Shown: in pieces, positions 1 through 7,971 of the stretch | Numbering within the stretch: position 1 is the first letter of the stretch | Layout: each line of letters opens with the position of its first letter | Notes under the pieces: model-generated | Told to the model about the DNA's origin: nothing | Seen by the model: only the letters and a program-made list of their open reading frames with translations | Database searches by the model: none | Assembly (NCBI GenBank): GCA_002293155.1 | Contig: DBCQ01000024.1 | Span: 31,173 to 39,143 of the forward strand | DNA length: 7,971 nucleotides | Source of the DNA: Burkholderiales bacterium UBA954 | GTDB taxonomy: Bacteria; Pseudomonadota; Gammaproteobacteria; Burkholderiales; Burkholderiaceae_A | Direction: 5' to 3' | Made by a program: the position numbers and the translations under genes

Positions 1-1507
1 TCTTGATCGTCTTGATCTTGATCCTAGCGCGCGAATTTCAACCCTCTCGGGGGGCAATAAGAAGCGTGTCGCACTTGCTGAAGCCCTCGTGACATCGCCC
101 GATGTCTTGCTGCTCGACGAGCCAACAAACCACCTCGATATCGACTCGATCGTCTGGCTTGAAAATCTCCTAAAGAGCTGGCGGGGTGCGGTGATCTTTG
201 TCACCCATGATCGAGCATTTCTTGATGCAGTCTGTACTTCCATTATCGAGCTTGATCGCGGAAGCCTACAACGTTATCCTGGCAACTTCACCGCCTATCA
301 GTCCCAGAAAGAACTCGAACTCGCAGCCGAGGCTCTTGCAAACGCACGAACCGATAAACTCCTCGCGCAGGAGGAGGTCTGGATCCGAAAGGGTGTAGAG
401 GCCCGGCGCACACGCAGTGTCAGCCGAATCAGCCGTCTCGAGACGCTGCGCTCCATGCGAGCAGAACGCCGGGAGGTACTCGGAAAAATAAAGCTTGCTG
501 TCGCCTCTGGTGAACGTAGCGGCAAGATTGTTGCGCAACTCGATGATGTTTCGAAATCCTACGATCGCCCAATCGTTAGAAACTTCTCCTGCACAATTCT
601 GCGTGGTGACAAAGTAGGCCTAATTGGCCCAAATGGTGCGGGTAAGACCACACTTTTAAAACTTATTCTGGGCGAGATCGCGCCTGATTGTGGCGACATA
701 AAACTCGGCACCAAAATCGAGGTTGCTTACTTCGATCAGATGCGCAACAACCTTGATCTTGACGCAAGTCTTGAAGACTTTATTAGTCCAGGCAGTGAGT
801 GGGTTGAGATCAACGGGGAGCGCAAACATGTGAAAAGCTATTTGGGAGATTTTCTGTTTCCCCCGCAGCGCGCAAGCGCGCCCGTAAAAACCTTATCAGG
901 CGGGGAGCGCAATCGGCTCTTGTTAGCGCGGCTCTTTGCGAAACCCGCTAATGTCTTAGTTCTTGATGAGCCCACCAACGACCTTGATGTTGAGACCCTC
1001 GACCTGCTAGAGCAGCTCTTACAAGACTATAGCGGTACTGTATTTCTGGTAAGCCACGATCGCTACTTTCTAGATCGGGTTGTTACAAGCGTCGTTGCCT
1101 ATGAAGGCGGCGGCAACTGGCGAGAGAATATCGGTGGCTACGAGGATTGGGTAATCCAAAGCCAACGGACTAAAAATGTGCGCCATGACGAGGCAGCCAG
1201 ATCCCAGCGCACCACAAAACCCATGAGTGCCCGAGAAGCCAGGCCTGCAGCCCCAGTCTTGAAGTCCCAGTCAGTAAAAAAACTCTCGGGTAAAGAGCGC
1301 CAAGAGCTGACAGAAATTCCAGACCGAATCGAGCGGCTCGAAAAAGAAGAGCAGAACATCCATCTTCAGCTTGCTGACCCTTTAGTTTACAAAGACGAGC
1401 CAGCACGCGTTGCGGCGCTGACTGAAGAACTCAAAACCCTTGAAAGGGAATTGGCCCTGCTCATGCGTCGCTGGGAAGAACTCTTGGAAAAAGAGGCTGC
1501 AGCGTAG
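1..1507 (+). CDS. uup: ABC-F family ATPase Uup, 5'-truncated by the window edge
   Basis: This is a soluble twin-ATPase ABC-F protein with no membrane segment. The open frame runs from base 2, so the gene began upstream; the GTG at 89 is an internal valine codon. Counting the codon at 2-4 as residue 1, 501 residues remain (E. coli Uup has about 635). Visible parts in order: end of ABC domain 1 with signature LSGGNKKR (15-22), Walker B LLLDEP (36-41) and H-loop THDR; an inter-domain arm rich in Arg/Glu with EEVWIRKG and ARRTRS (about 89-176); ABC domain 2 with Walker A GPNGAGKT (209-216), signature LSGGERNR (298-305), Walker B VLVLDEP (318-324) and H-loop SHDR (351-354); and a charged C-terminal helical region (about 424-501) like the DNA-binding coiled coil of Uup. 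The arm and this C-terminal domain favour Uup over EttA or other ABC-F proteins. Family work links Uup to branched-DNA tolerance and ribosome function. TAG stop at 1505-1507. Confidence 0.93.
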   Translation, partial: LDRLDLDPSARISTLSGGNKKRVALAEALVTSPDVLLLDEPTNHLDIDSIVWLENLLKSWRGAVIFVTHDRAFLDAVCTSIIELDRGSLQRYPGNFTAYQSQKELELAAEALANARTDKLLAQEEVWIRKGVEARRTRSVSRISRLETLRSMRAERREVLGKIKLAVASGERSGKIVAQLDDVSKSYDRPIVRNFSCTILRGDKVGLIGPNGAGKTTLLKLILGEIAPDCGDIKLGTKIEVAYFDQMRNNLDLDASLEDFISPGSEWVEINGERKHVKSYLGDFLFPPQRASAPVKTLSGGERNRLLLARLFAKPANVLVLDEPTNDLDVETLDLLEQLLQDYSGTVFLVSHDRYFLDRVVTSVVAYEGGGNWRENIGGYEDWVIQSQRTKNVRHDEAARSQRTTKPMSAREARPAAPVLKSQSVKKLSGKERQELTEIPDRIERLEKEEQNIHLQLADPLVYKDEPARVAALTEELKTLERELALLMRRWEELLEKEAAA

Positions 1508-1508
1508 A

Positions 1509-3659
1509 CTAAATCTCGTAGGGATCGACATCGATCTGTGCCTCTACCGTTCGGTTTTCTAATAACCACCGTTCAGCGTAGGAGAGCAGTTGATGCAAGA
1601 CCTGACGGGACTGAGACTCCAGCATGATCTGCCCTCGCCATCGTCCGGCCTGTACCTCTGGGTAGCGGGCTACGGGGCCATAGATGGAAGCAGACCAGTT
1701 ATTTTCCTTCGCAACAGTCTGCATCTGATCCCGCAGCCCACGAAGGGCAGCGGTTGCCGTTGTCATATCTCTATGGGCGACACGCAGGGCCGCCATAAAC
1801 GAAAATGGTGGCATCTGTGAGGACTCGCGATCTTGCATTTCCGCACGGGCAAATCCTTCCACGTCTTGGGCAATCAGTGCACGATAGAGACGATGCTGCG
1901 GATAACGGGTTTGAATCAAGACCTCGGCTGGGCTTCCTAATTGCTCGTGACGACCTGCCCGGCCAGCGACCTGCATCAATGTTGCAAACAATCGCTCGGG
2001 CGCGCGGAAATCTGGGTTCAAGAGTTGTGCGTCAGCATCTGCAACAACGACAAGCCGCATCCTCGCAAAATCATGTCCCTTGGCGAGCATCTGGGTTCCA
2101 ACAACAATGTCAACCTCACCCCGTTCTATGCGTGCAAGCTCTGCTTCGAGTGCCCTGCCCTGTTTGACTGTGTCGCGATCAATCCGGCTGATCCTCGCCT
2201 TTGGAAATTCCTGCTCTAGTGTCTGCTCAAGCCGCTGCACTCCCCGACCGATGGGCTGAAGATCTGTATCTCCGCAGTCGGGACATCGCGGGGGTACTGC
2301 GCTGGCTAGGCCGCAGTGATGGCACTGCAGCCGCCAAGAACCCTTTGTGTTTTCAGCGCCAAGCCGGTGTAAGACCGTAGGCACCGCGCACCCGCTACAG
2401 GCTGATGACCAACCACAACTCGAACAGGCCAATACGGGGGCATACCCCCGTCGATTCAGAAAGACCAGAGCCTGCCCACCCTCCGCTAACACTCGGCCTA
2501 AAGCCGCACGACTTTCCGAAGATAGCCCCTCGCGCGCAGGATCCTTCAGGGTATCAATTAGGCGAATTGGCGCAGCCGGTTCACCGGTTGCGCGAGTAGG
2601 TAGTTGTAGATATTGATAACGCTTGCGGTCGATCTGGGCCCAGGTCTCAACGCTGGGTGTGGCGCTCCCTAAAACCAGAGTTGCTCCGGATTGCTGCGCC
2701 CTCCAGATTGCTAAATCCCTGGCGCTATAGCGCATGCCCTCTTGTTGTTTGTAAGAATGGTCGTGCTCCTCATCAATAAGAATCAAGGCCAGCAGTGGCA
2801 TCGGTGTCATGATCGAGAGCCGGGTTCCAATCACAAGGCGAGCCGCACCCGTAGCGGCTAAGAGCCATAGTCTGGCGCGCTCCCGCTCAGAGACCTCGCT
2901 GTGAAGGACCGCGATCTCGATGCCGGGTAATGCACTCTGAAAACGTCTTACGAGCTGCGGTGTTAGGCCGATCTCGGGCACTAGCATTAAGACCTGCGAG
3001 GCCGGATGAGCAGCCAGAATCCTTCGGGTCGCCTCAGTGTAGACCCGCGTTTTGCCAGATCCGGTTACACCGTGGAGGACATGAACACCGGATCCTGCCA
3101 TTGCCGAGAGGGCGTTATGTTGCGCAACATTTAACGGGGGGTCGGGTTCTGAGGTGTCGCAGTTCAGGGCCTCATTAGGGGCGGTTTGAAGAGATGGGCT
3201 GCGGGGTTTTAGAGAAGCAATTAGACGGTCAAAGTTACTTGGGCCTAGCGTGCCCTTCGCACTCGTTTTGGCCTCAAAGTTCTTTAAATCGCGAAGCCAC
3301 TTCGGCACCAATCCAACCGACACCGTTCCGAATGGTCTTCGGTAATAACGGGAAGCAAAAGCCATGAAATCAATCCAGCTGGCATCCATAGGGGGCAGGC
3401 CAATGACGGGGCCCTCAATCGATCTTATTTTGTCGGGAGAAAGACCGGCCTCCCCGGGTCGGAACTCATGGCTCTTTTTGGAGAGTGCATCGGCATGAAT
3501 GACTAGCCCAAGTACTTTTTTCCGACCCAGCGGCACGCAGACCCAGGTGCCATGGGGTAGCTCTTCACCAAGCCAGGCGTAATCAAGGGTTGCAGCCAGC
3601 GGCATGTCGACAGCCACTGAAATCAAGGGTTTCCGGGTTGTGGATAAGTCTGTGGGCAA
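1509..3659 (-). CDS. priA: Primosomal protein N' (PriA replication-restart helicase)
   Basis: PriA is a superfamily 2 3'-5' DNA helicase that recognises stalled or D-loop forks and reloads the replisome away from the origin. At 716 residues it is near the usual length. The N-terminal 3'-DNA-binding domain (about 13-115) has ISVAVDMPL and LDYAW, matching the start of E. coli PriA. Helicase motifs: Walker A GVTGSGKT (197-204, K203), DEEH box (296-299), GSATPS (331-336), GTQMLAKGHDF (521-531) and QVAGRAGR (563-570). Eight zinc-binding cysteines sit between the helicase lobes (C412, C415, C421, C424, C446, C449, C459, C462), and all are present. The C-terminus ends VDPYEI, like VDPIEG in E. coli. 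The start is uncertain: the first in-frame initiator is TTG at 3657-3659, directly after an in-frame TAA and without a Shine-Dalgarno. Alternatives are TTG at 3624-3626, GTG at 3615-3617 and ATG at 3603-3605; the last would lose conserved N-terminal residues. Stop TAG lies one base from the uup stop. Confidence 0.97.
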   Translation of the reverse strand: MPTDLSTTRKPLISVAVDMPLAATLDYAWLGEELPHGTWVCVPLGRKKVLGLVIHADALSKKSHEFRPGEAGLSPDKIRSIEGPVIGLPPMDASWIDFMAFASRYYRRPFGTVSVGLVPKWLRDLKNFEAKTSAKGTLGPSNFDRLIASLKPRSPSLQTAPNEALNCDTSEPDPPLNVAQHNALSAMAGSGVHVLHGVTGSGKTRVYTEATRRILAAHPASQVLMLVPEIGLTPQLVRRFQSALPGIEIAVLHSEVSERERARLWLLAATGAARLVIGTRLSIMTPMPLLALILIDEEHDHSYKQQEGMRYSARDLAIWRAQQSGATLVLGSATPSVETWAQIDRKRYQYLQLPTRATGEPAAPIRLIDTLKDPAREGLSSESRAALGRVLAEGGQALVFLNRRGYAPVLACSSCGWSSACSGCAVPTVLHRLGAENTKGSWRLQCHHCGLASAVPPRCPDCGDTDLQPIGRGVQRLEQTLEQEFPKARISRIDRDTVKQGRALEAELARIERGEVDIVVGTQMLAKGHDFARMRLVVVADADAQLLNPDFRAPERLFATLMQVAGRAGRHEQLGSPAEVLIQTRYPQHRLYRALIAQDVEGFARAEMQDRESSQMPPFSFMAALRVAHRDMTTATAALRGLRDQMQTVAKENNWSASIYGPVARYPEVQAGRWRGQIMLESQSRQVLHQLLSYAERWLLENRTVEAQIDVDPYEI
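3639..3647 (-). promoter_or_regulatory. DnaA box, perfect match, inside the 5' end of priA
   Basis: The minus strand reads TTATCCACA, identical to the high-affinity DnaA box of E. coli. It lies over codons 5-7 of the longest priA frame, or in the priA leader if a downstream start is used. A poorer copy, TTGCCCACA (3651-3659, two mismatches), lies 12 bp away in the same orientation and includes the putative TTG start. The match is seen directly; DnaA binding is inferred. Confidence 0.5.
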
Positions 3660-3719
3660 TTAGGGGCTCAGGATTTATTAATCATGATCGGATAAGTCTA
3701 ATGCCATCGCAGACCCCAT

Positions 3720-3748
3720 ATAAAAATCTTTAAACTTAATCAAATCAA
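3720..3748 (-). promoter_or_regulatory. Possible weak promoter for priA
   Basis: On the minus strand TTGATT (3748-3743) and TTTTAT (3725-3720) are separated by 17 bp. Each matches 4 of 6 bases of the sigma-70 -35 and -10 consensus. Transcription would start about 50-60 bases before the first possible priA codon. In such AT-rich DNA this match could arise by chance. The -35 element overlaps the IHF-like site, so IHF could affect it if both are real. Confidence 0.2.
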
Positions 3749-3755
3749 TGACTTA
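3743..3755 (+). promoter_or_regulatory. IHF core consensus match
   Basis: The plus strand has AATCAATGACTTA, an exact match to the E. coli IHF core WATCAANNNNTTR, within the most AT-rich part of the gap and between the two DnaA boxes. IHF sites commonly sit between DnaA boxes in origins and in bent promoter regions. The short degenerate consensus makes chance occurrence possible. Confidence 0.35.
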
Positions 3756-3813
3756 TGTTGATTAGTTCAATCGGGCTTGGAAAACTATCACGCAAACCGA
3801 TAAGGATTCAATC

Positions 3814-3822
3814 TGTGCATAA
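3814..3822 (-). promoter_or_regulatory. DnaA box, consensus match (TTATNCACA)
   Basis: The minus strand reads TTATGCACA, fitting the accepted DnaA box TTATNCACA, in the same orientation as the box at 3639-3647 and about 175 bp from it. It sits just past the inverted repeat at 3828-3853 in the direction of hemE transcription. Confidence 0.4.
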
Positions 3823-3827
3823 GCCCT

Positions 3828-3853
3828 CGCTAACTTGGCATAAAAGCTTAGCG
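3828..3853 (-). repeat. Inverted repeat / RNA hairpin downstream of hemE
   Basis: The arms CGCTAA and TTAGCG are perfectly complementary, and beyond a single bulged base the stem continues with CTT/AAG, giving about 9 bp around a 7-nt loop. No run of T follows in the hemE direction, so it is not a standard intrinsic terminator. It could stabilise the 3' end of the atp-hemE message or be a protein site. Confidence 0.4.
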
Positions 3854-3858
3854 TGAGC

Positions 3859-3880
3859 GGCTAGCTACTTATGCCTAGCC
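3859..3880 (-). repeat. Short inverted repeat just after the hemE stop
   Basis: Perfect 6-bp arms GGCTAG and CTAGCC flank a 10-nt centre, starting 17 bp after the hemE stop codon. The following bases on the minus strand are not T-rich, so termination here would be weak. Together with the hairpin at 3828-3853 it makes a pair of stem-loops behind hemE. Confidence 0.35.
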
Positions 3881-3897
3881 TCGAGCAATACGATCGG

Positions 3898-5004
3898 TTA
3901 TCGGAGCTTTTTTGAATAGTTAGCGACCGCTTCAACCAAGCAGGCCACGTTCTCTGGGGGGGTGAACTGGGAGATCCCATGACCAAGGTTAAACACATGG
4001 CCAACTCCAGGCCCAACCCTGCCAAAACTGTCGAGGGTTCGGGCGACTTCGGACTCAATGTGTGAGGCCGTCCCCAGCAGTGAGGCCGGATCGAGATTAC
4101 CCTGGAGCGCACAGCGATCGCCAATCAGACTGCGTGCATGGCCAAGATTGGTTGCCCAATCAATGCCCACCGCATCAGCTCCGGTATTCGCAATAGATTC
4201 AAGCCATTGTCCGCCACCTTTTACAAACACAATCATCGGCGTCGATGAATTGTCTGTCTCTCCATTTGCCCGACGAATACCCACGCTGGCTTTAGCGACC
4301 TGCTCAACGATCGTACGAATGTGTTGCTGGGAGAAGCGCTCAAAGTGGGCCTCTGGCAGAAAACCGCCCCAGCTATCAAAGACCATTACCGCATCCGCGC
4401 CCGCCTCAATCTGCATAATCAAATAGTCACTCACCGCCTGCGAGAGTTTCTCGAGCAATCTCTGAAGGGCATCTGGCCGGCTGTAGAGCCACTTGCGCAC
4501 GCTTAAAAAATCATCGCCACTTGATCCGCCATTAATCATGTAACAGGCCAATGTCCAGGGGCTGCCAGAAAATCCAATGAGCGGAACGCGTCGATCAAGA
4601 GATTTCTTAATTGTTGAGACAGCCTGCGCAACGTAGTTCAACTCCACTGAGGGATCCATTCTCCCCAGGGCTGCAATATCAGTCTCCGACTCAATACGCT
4701 TCTTAAAACAAGGGCCCTCACCTTGCACAAAATAAAGCCCTAGACCCATAGCGTCCGGGATGGTCAGAATGTCTGAAAATAGAATCGCAGCGTCGAGACC
4801 ATAACGATCGATAGGCTGCAGCGTTACCTCACAGGCAAGTTCTGGATTCTTACAAAGACTCATGAAGTCGCCAGCCTGCTTTCGGGTGGCATTGTATTCG
4901 GGAAGATAGCGGCCAGCCTGCCGCATCAGCCAGACGGGCGTGCGTTCTGTCGCCTGACGGCGTAGTGCCCGCAGGAAAAGATCGTTTTTAAAATTCTGAG
5001 CCAT
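3898..5004 (-). CDS. hemE: Uroporphyrinogen decarboxylase (haem biosynthesis)
   Basis: HemE removes the four acetate carboxyl groups of uroporphyrinogen III to give coproporphyrinogen III in the cytoplasm, without a cofactor. The 368-residue protein matches E. coli HemE (about 354 residues) nearly throughout. Visible active-site elements are [10 protein letters not shown] (23-32) with R28 and R32, FSDIL (76-80) with the substrate-binding D78, GFSGSPWTL (144-152) followed by Y155, DSWGG (210-214) with S211, VKGGGQW (261-267), and FNLGHG (338-343) with H342. Relative to E. coli there is extra sequence around residues 237-256, in a variable loop. The ATG at 5002-5004 is the only sensible start but has no recognisable Shine-Dalgarno. 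hemE lies 71 bp behind atpC on the same strand with no strong terminator between, so read-through from the atp operon is likely. TAA stop at 3898-3900. Confidence 0.98.
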   Translation of the reverse strand: MAQNFKNDLFLRALRRQATERTPVWLMRQAGRYLPEYNATRKQAGDFMSLCKNPELACEVTLQPIDRYGLDAAILFSDILTIPDAMGLGLYFVQGEGPCFKKRIESETDIAALGRMDPSVELNYVAQAVSTIKKSLDRRVPLIGFSGSPWTLACYMINGGSSGDDFLSVRKWLYSRPDALQRLLEKLSQAVSDYLIMQIEAGADAVMVFDSWGGFLPEAHFERFSQQHIRTIVEQVAKASVGIRRANGETDNSSTPMIVFVKGGGQWLESIANTGADAVGIDWATNLGHARSLIGDRCALQGNLDPASLLGTASHIESEVARTLDSFGRVGPGVGHVFNLGHGISQFTPPENVACLVEAVANYSKKLR

Positions 5005-5025
5005 GTGGACAAGGAAGGGTCATCG

Positions 5026-5044
5026 GGGCGAGAAGAGCACGCCC
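5026..5044 (-). repeat. Small GC-rich inverted repeat in the hemE leader
   Basis: Arms GGGCG and CGCCC (5 bp, perfect) enclose a 9-nt pyrimidine-rich loop on the transcript, about midway between the atpC stop and the hemE start. There is no T tract, so it is not a standard terminator. It lies about 20 nt ahead of the hemE ATG and could influence access to this start, which lacks a Shine-Dalgarno. The rest of the 71-bp atpC-hemE gap shows nothing clear. Confidence 0.3.
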
Positions 5045-5075
5045 TTTAACCAGGTTCACCAGATTCGATAGATCG

Positions 5076-5498
5076 TTATTTTTTCTTACGCAGGCGTTGT
5101 ATCGCATTGATCTCGGCAATTGCCTCCATCAACTCCGCCTGTGCTTTAGCGTAATCCATTTCGGCAGCCTTGCTTGCCAGCGCCTCCTCGGCGGCACGCT
5201 TGGCCTCAAGAGCCTTCGCCTCGTCAAGGTCTTTTCCTCGAATTGCAGTGTCCGCCAAAACCGTCACGCCTCGAGGCTGCACCTCAAGAATACCGCCTGC
5301 AACGAAGACCAGTTCTTCGGTATCCGCTCCACCGTTTTGGATCCGAACTGTGCCCGGCCTGATTCGGGAAATAAGAGGGATATGGCCTGGCAAGATGCCC
5401 AACTCGCCAGACTCCCCGGGTAACGCAACAAATGTCGCCGGCCCCGAGAAGATGCTCTCCTTAGCACTTACCACATCGACTTGAAAGACTTTTGACAT
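5076..5498 (-). CDS. atpC: F1Fo ATP synthase epsilon subunit
   Basis: Epsilon joins gamma in the central stalk, couples F1 to the c-ring and inhibits ATP hydrolysis through its mobile C-terminal helices. The 140 residues are the normal family length. The N-terminal beta-sandwich (about 1-85) carries the conserved [13 protein letters not shown] (27-39) and GGILEVQP (68-75). The C-terminal two-helix domain (about 88-140) is rich in Ala, Glu and Lys and ends in a basic RLRKKK. Where many bacteria have the ATP-binding motif I/L-D-x-x-R-A, this protein has LDEAKA (91-96), with Lys for Arg. The start ATG at 5496-5498 is supported by AGGA six bases upstream (5505-5508). It is separated from atpD by 57 bp and is the last atp gene. 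TAA stop at 5076-5078. Confidence 0.98.
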   Translation of the reverse strand: MSKVFQVDVVSAKESIFSGPATFVALPGESGELGILPGHIPLISRIRPGTVRIQNGGADTEELVFVAGGILEVQPRGVTVLADTAIRGKDLDEAKALEAKRAAEEALASKAAEMDYAKAQAELMEAIAEINAIQRLRKKK

Positions 5499-5531
5499 GA
5501 CGCTTCCTGGCGTTTAATGAAAGAGGGGGCC

Positions 5532-5555
5532 GCGTGACCGTTTAAGCGTACCCGT

Positions 5556-5557
<2 letters not shown>
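5532..5557 (-). repeat. Two imperfect 12-bp direct repeats between atpD and atpC
   Basis: On the plus strand GCGTGACCGTTT (5532-5543) and GCGTACCCGTTT (5546-5557) match at 10 of 12 positions with a 14-bp period. The second copy overlaps the atpD stop codon. They cannot pair with each other as direct repeats, and no function is evident. Confidence 0.4.
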
Positions 5558-6995
<1,438 letters not shown>

Positions 6996-7063
6996 TTATT
7001 GATCCTTAATTCATTAACTAGCATGCAAATAATCTGGTGCAACATTGGTCTTTCCCGTCTGGG

Positions 7064-7933
7064 TTAGACAGCTGCGGCACCGCCCACAATTTCTGACAAT
7101 TCTTTCGTAATCGCTGCCTGCCGTGCCTTGTTGTAGGTCAGCTGCAAGTCATCAATCACTTTTTTCGCATTATCCGAAGCGGCCTTCATTGCCACCATCC
7201 GCGCGCTTTGCTCACAAGACATATTCTCGGCAACCGCCTGATAAATCACAGATTCCACGTATCGCAACAACAGGTCGTCAAGCACGGTTGCAGCATCGGG
7301 CTCATAGAGATAGTCCCAGTCGTGGCTGGGATCCGTACGATCTAATCGGTCGTCCGCTAGAGGCAGCAACTGCATCACCTGAGGCTCTTGCTTCATGGTG
7401 TTAATAAACTTGTTGTAGCAGAGGTATACCGCATCGATGTCGCCCGAGATAAAGGCGTCGAGCTGAACCTTCAGAGGTCCAATCAGTGCATCAAGGTGCG
7501 GCTGATCCCCCAGATGAGTGGCCTGGGAAACGATCTTTGCTCCCGCGCGCGAAAAGAAACCAAGACCCTTATTACCAATTGCCGTCACCTGAGAGTCTAT
7601 TTTCTTTTCAGACCACTCCCGCATTTGTTGCAGCACGAGCCGCAGCAGGTTTGTATTTAAACCGCCACAAAGCCCCTTGTCGGTTGTGATGACCACGGCG
7701 CCGATCCGCTTCATCTCCCCGTGCTCCGCAAGAAACGGATGGCGATACTCAGGATTGGCATGGCTTAGATTTGCGCAGATCGCACGAATCTTTTCGCCAT
7801 AAGGCCGTCCGGCACGCATCCGCTCCTGGGCTTTGCGCATCTTAGATGCCGCCACCATCTCCATTGCCTTGGTGATCTTTCGTGTGTTTTGCACACTCTT
7901 GATCTTGTTGCGAATTTCTTTTGAGCCGGCCAT
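7064..7933 (-). CDS. atpG: F1Fo ATP synthase gamma subunit
   Basis: Gamma is the rotating shaft within the alpha3-beta3 ring, linking the c-ring to the catalytic sites. At 289 residues it is the normal bacterial length (E. coli 287). The N-terminal helix begins with the conserved [19 protein letters not shown] (6-24) and [11 protein letters not shown], the central Rossmann-like part includes [11 protein letters not shown], and the C-terminal helix ends with [14 protein letters not shown] (275-288), which fits the PROSITE gamma-subunit pattern. The N- and C-terminal helices together form the coiled coil. The ATG at 7931-7933 is supported by AGGA six bases upstream (7940-7943). It is the first gene complete in the window on the right; atpA is expected further upstream, outside the window. 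TAA stop at 7064-7066. Confidence 0.98.
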   Translation of the reverse strand: MAGSKEIRNKIKSVQNTRKITKAMEMVAASKMRKAQERMRAGRPYGEKIRAICANLSHANPEYRHPFLAEHGEMKRIGAVVITTDKGLCGGLNTNLLRLVLQQMREWSEKKIDSQVTAIGNKGLGFFSRAGAKIVSQATHLGDQPHLDALIGPLKVQLDAFISGDIDAVYLCYNKFINTMKQEPQVMQLLPLADDRLDRTDPSHDWDYLYEPDAATVLDDLLLRYVESVIYQAVAENMSCEQSARMVAMKAASDNAKKVIDDLQLTYNKARQAAITKELSEIVGGAAAV

Positions 7934-7971
7934 TTAGTTTCCTGAGATTCTCTAGGTTCGATCGAATAGCG
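7934..7971 (-). promoter_or_regulatory. atpG: Leader and ribosome binding site of atpG
   Basis: These 38 bp hold the atpG Shine-Dalgarno (CAGGAA on the minus strand, 7939-7944) and a perfect 10-bp palindrome TTCGATCGAA (7957-7966). I cannot recognise an atpA C-terminus in any minus-strand frame, so whether the upstream gene ends here or beyond the window is not decidable. Confidence 0.6.

Larger units (their letters stand above)
3660..3897 (-). promoter_or_regulatory. AT-rich hemE-priA intergenic region, regulatory or origin-like
   Basis: This 238-bp gap, the longest non-coding stretch of the window, is clearly more AT-rich than the flanking genes, most strongly at about 3719-3770. It contains no convincing small gene or RNA gene. 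Reading in the direction of transcription from the hemE stop it holds two inverted repeats, a DnaA box, an IHF-core match and a weak promoter-like pair, then runs into the priA start. It must at least carry the priA leader and probably its promoter. Combined with the DnaA box inside priA, the make-up resembles a DnaA-responsive promoter or a small origin-type region. No third perfect box was found by eye. Confidence 0.5.

Noticed and set aside
1..25. Three close copies of TTGATC at the left edge.
   Set aside because: They encode LDRLDLDP in the conserved Uup region ahead of the first ABC signature, so coding explains them.
89..91. GTG as the start of a complete 472-residue protein.
   Set aside because: The frame is open to the window edge and the upstream codons encode the ABC signature LSGGNKKR, so the gene is truncated and this GTG is internal.
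1590..3178. Several plus-strand open frames of 60-120 codons opposite priA.
   Set aside because: They lack ribosome binding sites and family resemblance and lie antisense to a conserved gene.
3761..3774. FNR-like TTGAT half-site with TCAAT.
   Set aside because: The second half is not ATCAA at the right spacing, so it does not meet the FNR consensus.
3660..3897. Calling the gap a definite chromosomal origin.
   Set aside because: Only two good DnaA boxes are present, no dnaA or rpmH is visible, and GC skew cannot be judged from this window; reported as a candidate only.
3952..3962. Run of G in hemE that could be a frameshift site.
   Set aside because: The reading frame is intact and the protein matches the family on both sides.
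4058..4506. Plus-strand open frames opposite hemE.
   Set aside because: They are antisense shadows of conserved hemE codons with no recognisable protein features.

Overview
The window holds six housekeeping genes from what looks like a betaproteobacterium, probably of the order Burkholderiales. This rests on remembered family sequences, not a search: AtpD carries DELSPED where E. coli has DELSEED, the first ABC signature of Uup reads LSGGNKKR, and the order atpG-atpD-atpC-hemE-priA fits that group. Base composition is moderate, by eye a little over 50% G+C. There are no transposons, phage genes, CRISPR arrays, tRNAs or rRNAs.

Layout: the right half, on the minus strand and read right to left, is the distal part of an F1Fo ATP synthase operon: atpG (gamma, 7064-7933), atpD (beta, 5556-6995) and atpC (epsilon, 5076-5498). 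Each has a clear Shine-Dalgarno and a short gap (57-68 bp) to the next gene. hemE (uroporphyrinogen decarboxylase, 3898-5004) follows after 71 bp on the same strand, with no visible intrinsic terminator between. A 238-bp AT-rich gap (3660-3897) separates hemE from priA (primosomal helicase, 1509-3659), also on the minus strand. On the plus strand, the 3' two-thirds or more of uup (ABC-F ATPase) enters from the left edge and ends at 1507, one base from the end of priA, so the two genes converge tail to tail.

Function: AtpG, AtpD and AtpC are the rotor shaft, catalytic subunit and regulatory subunit of F1. HemE makes coproporphyrinogen III for haem, and haem enzymes sustain the respiratory proton gradient that drives the ATP synthase, a plausible reason for their adjacency. 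PriA restarts collapsed replication forks. E. coli Uup is linked to tolerance of branched DNA intermediates and transposon precise excision, so the uup/priA side is related to genome maintenance.

I did not find a new multi-gene system. The part most worth a second look is the hemE-priA gap. It and the first codons of priA hold two consensus-matching DnaA boxes (3639-3647 and 3814-3822), an exact IHF core match (3743-3755), an AT-rich core and two inverted repeats. That is an origin-like or DnaA-responsive arrangement next to a replication-restart gene, but sequence alone does not prove it.
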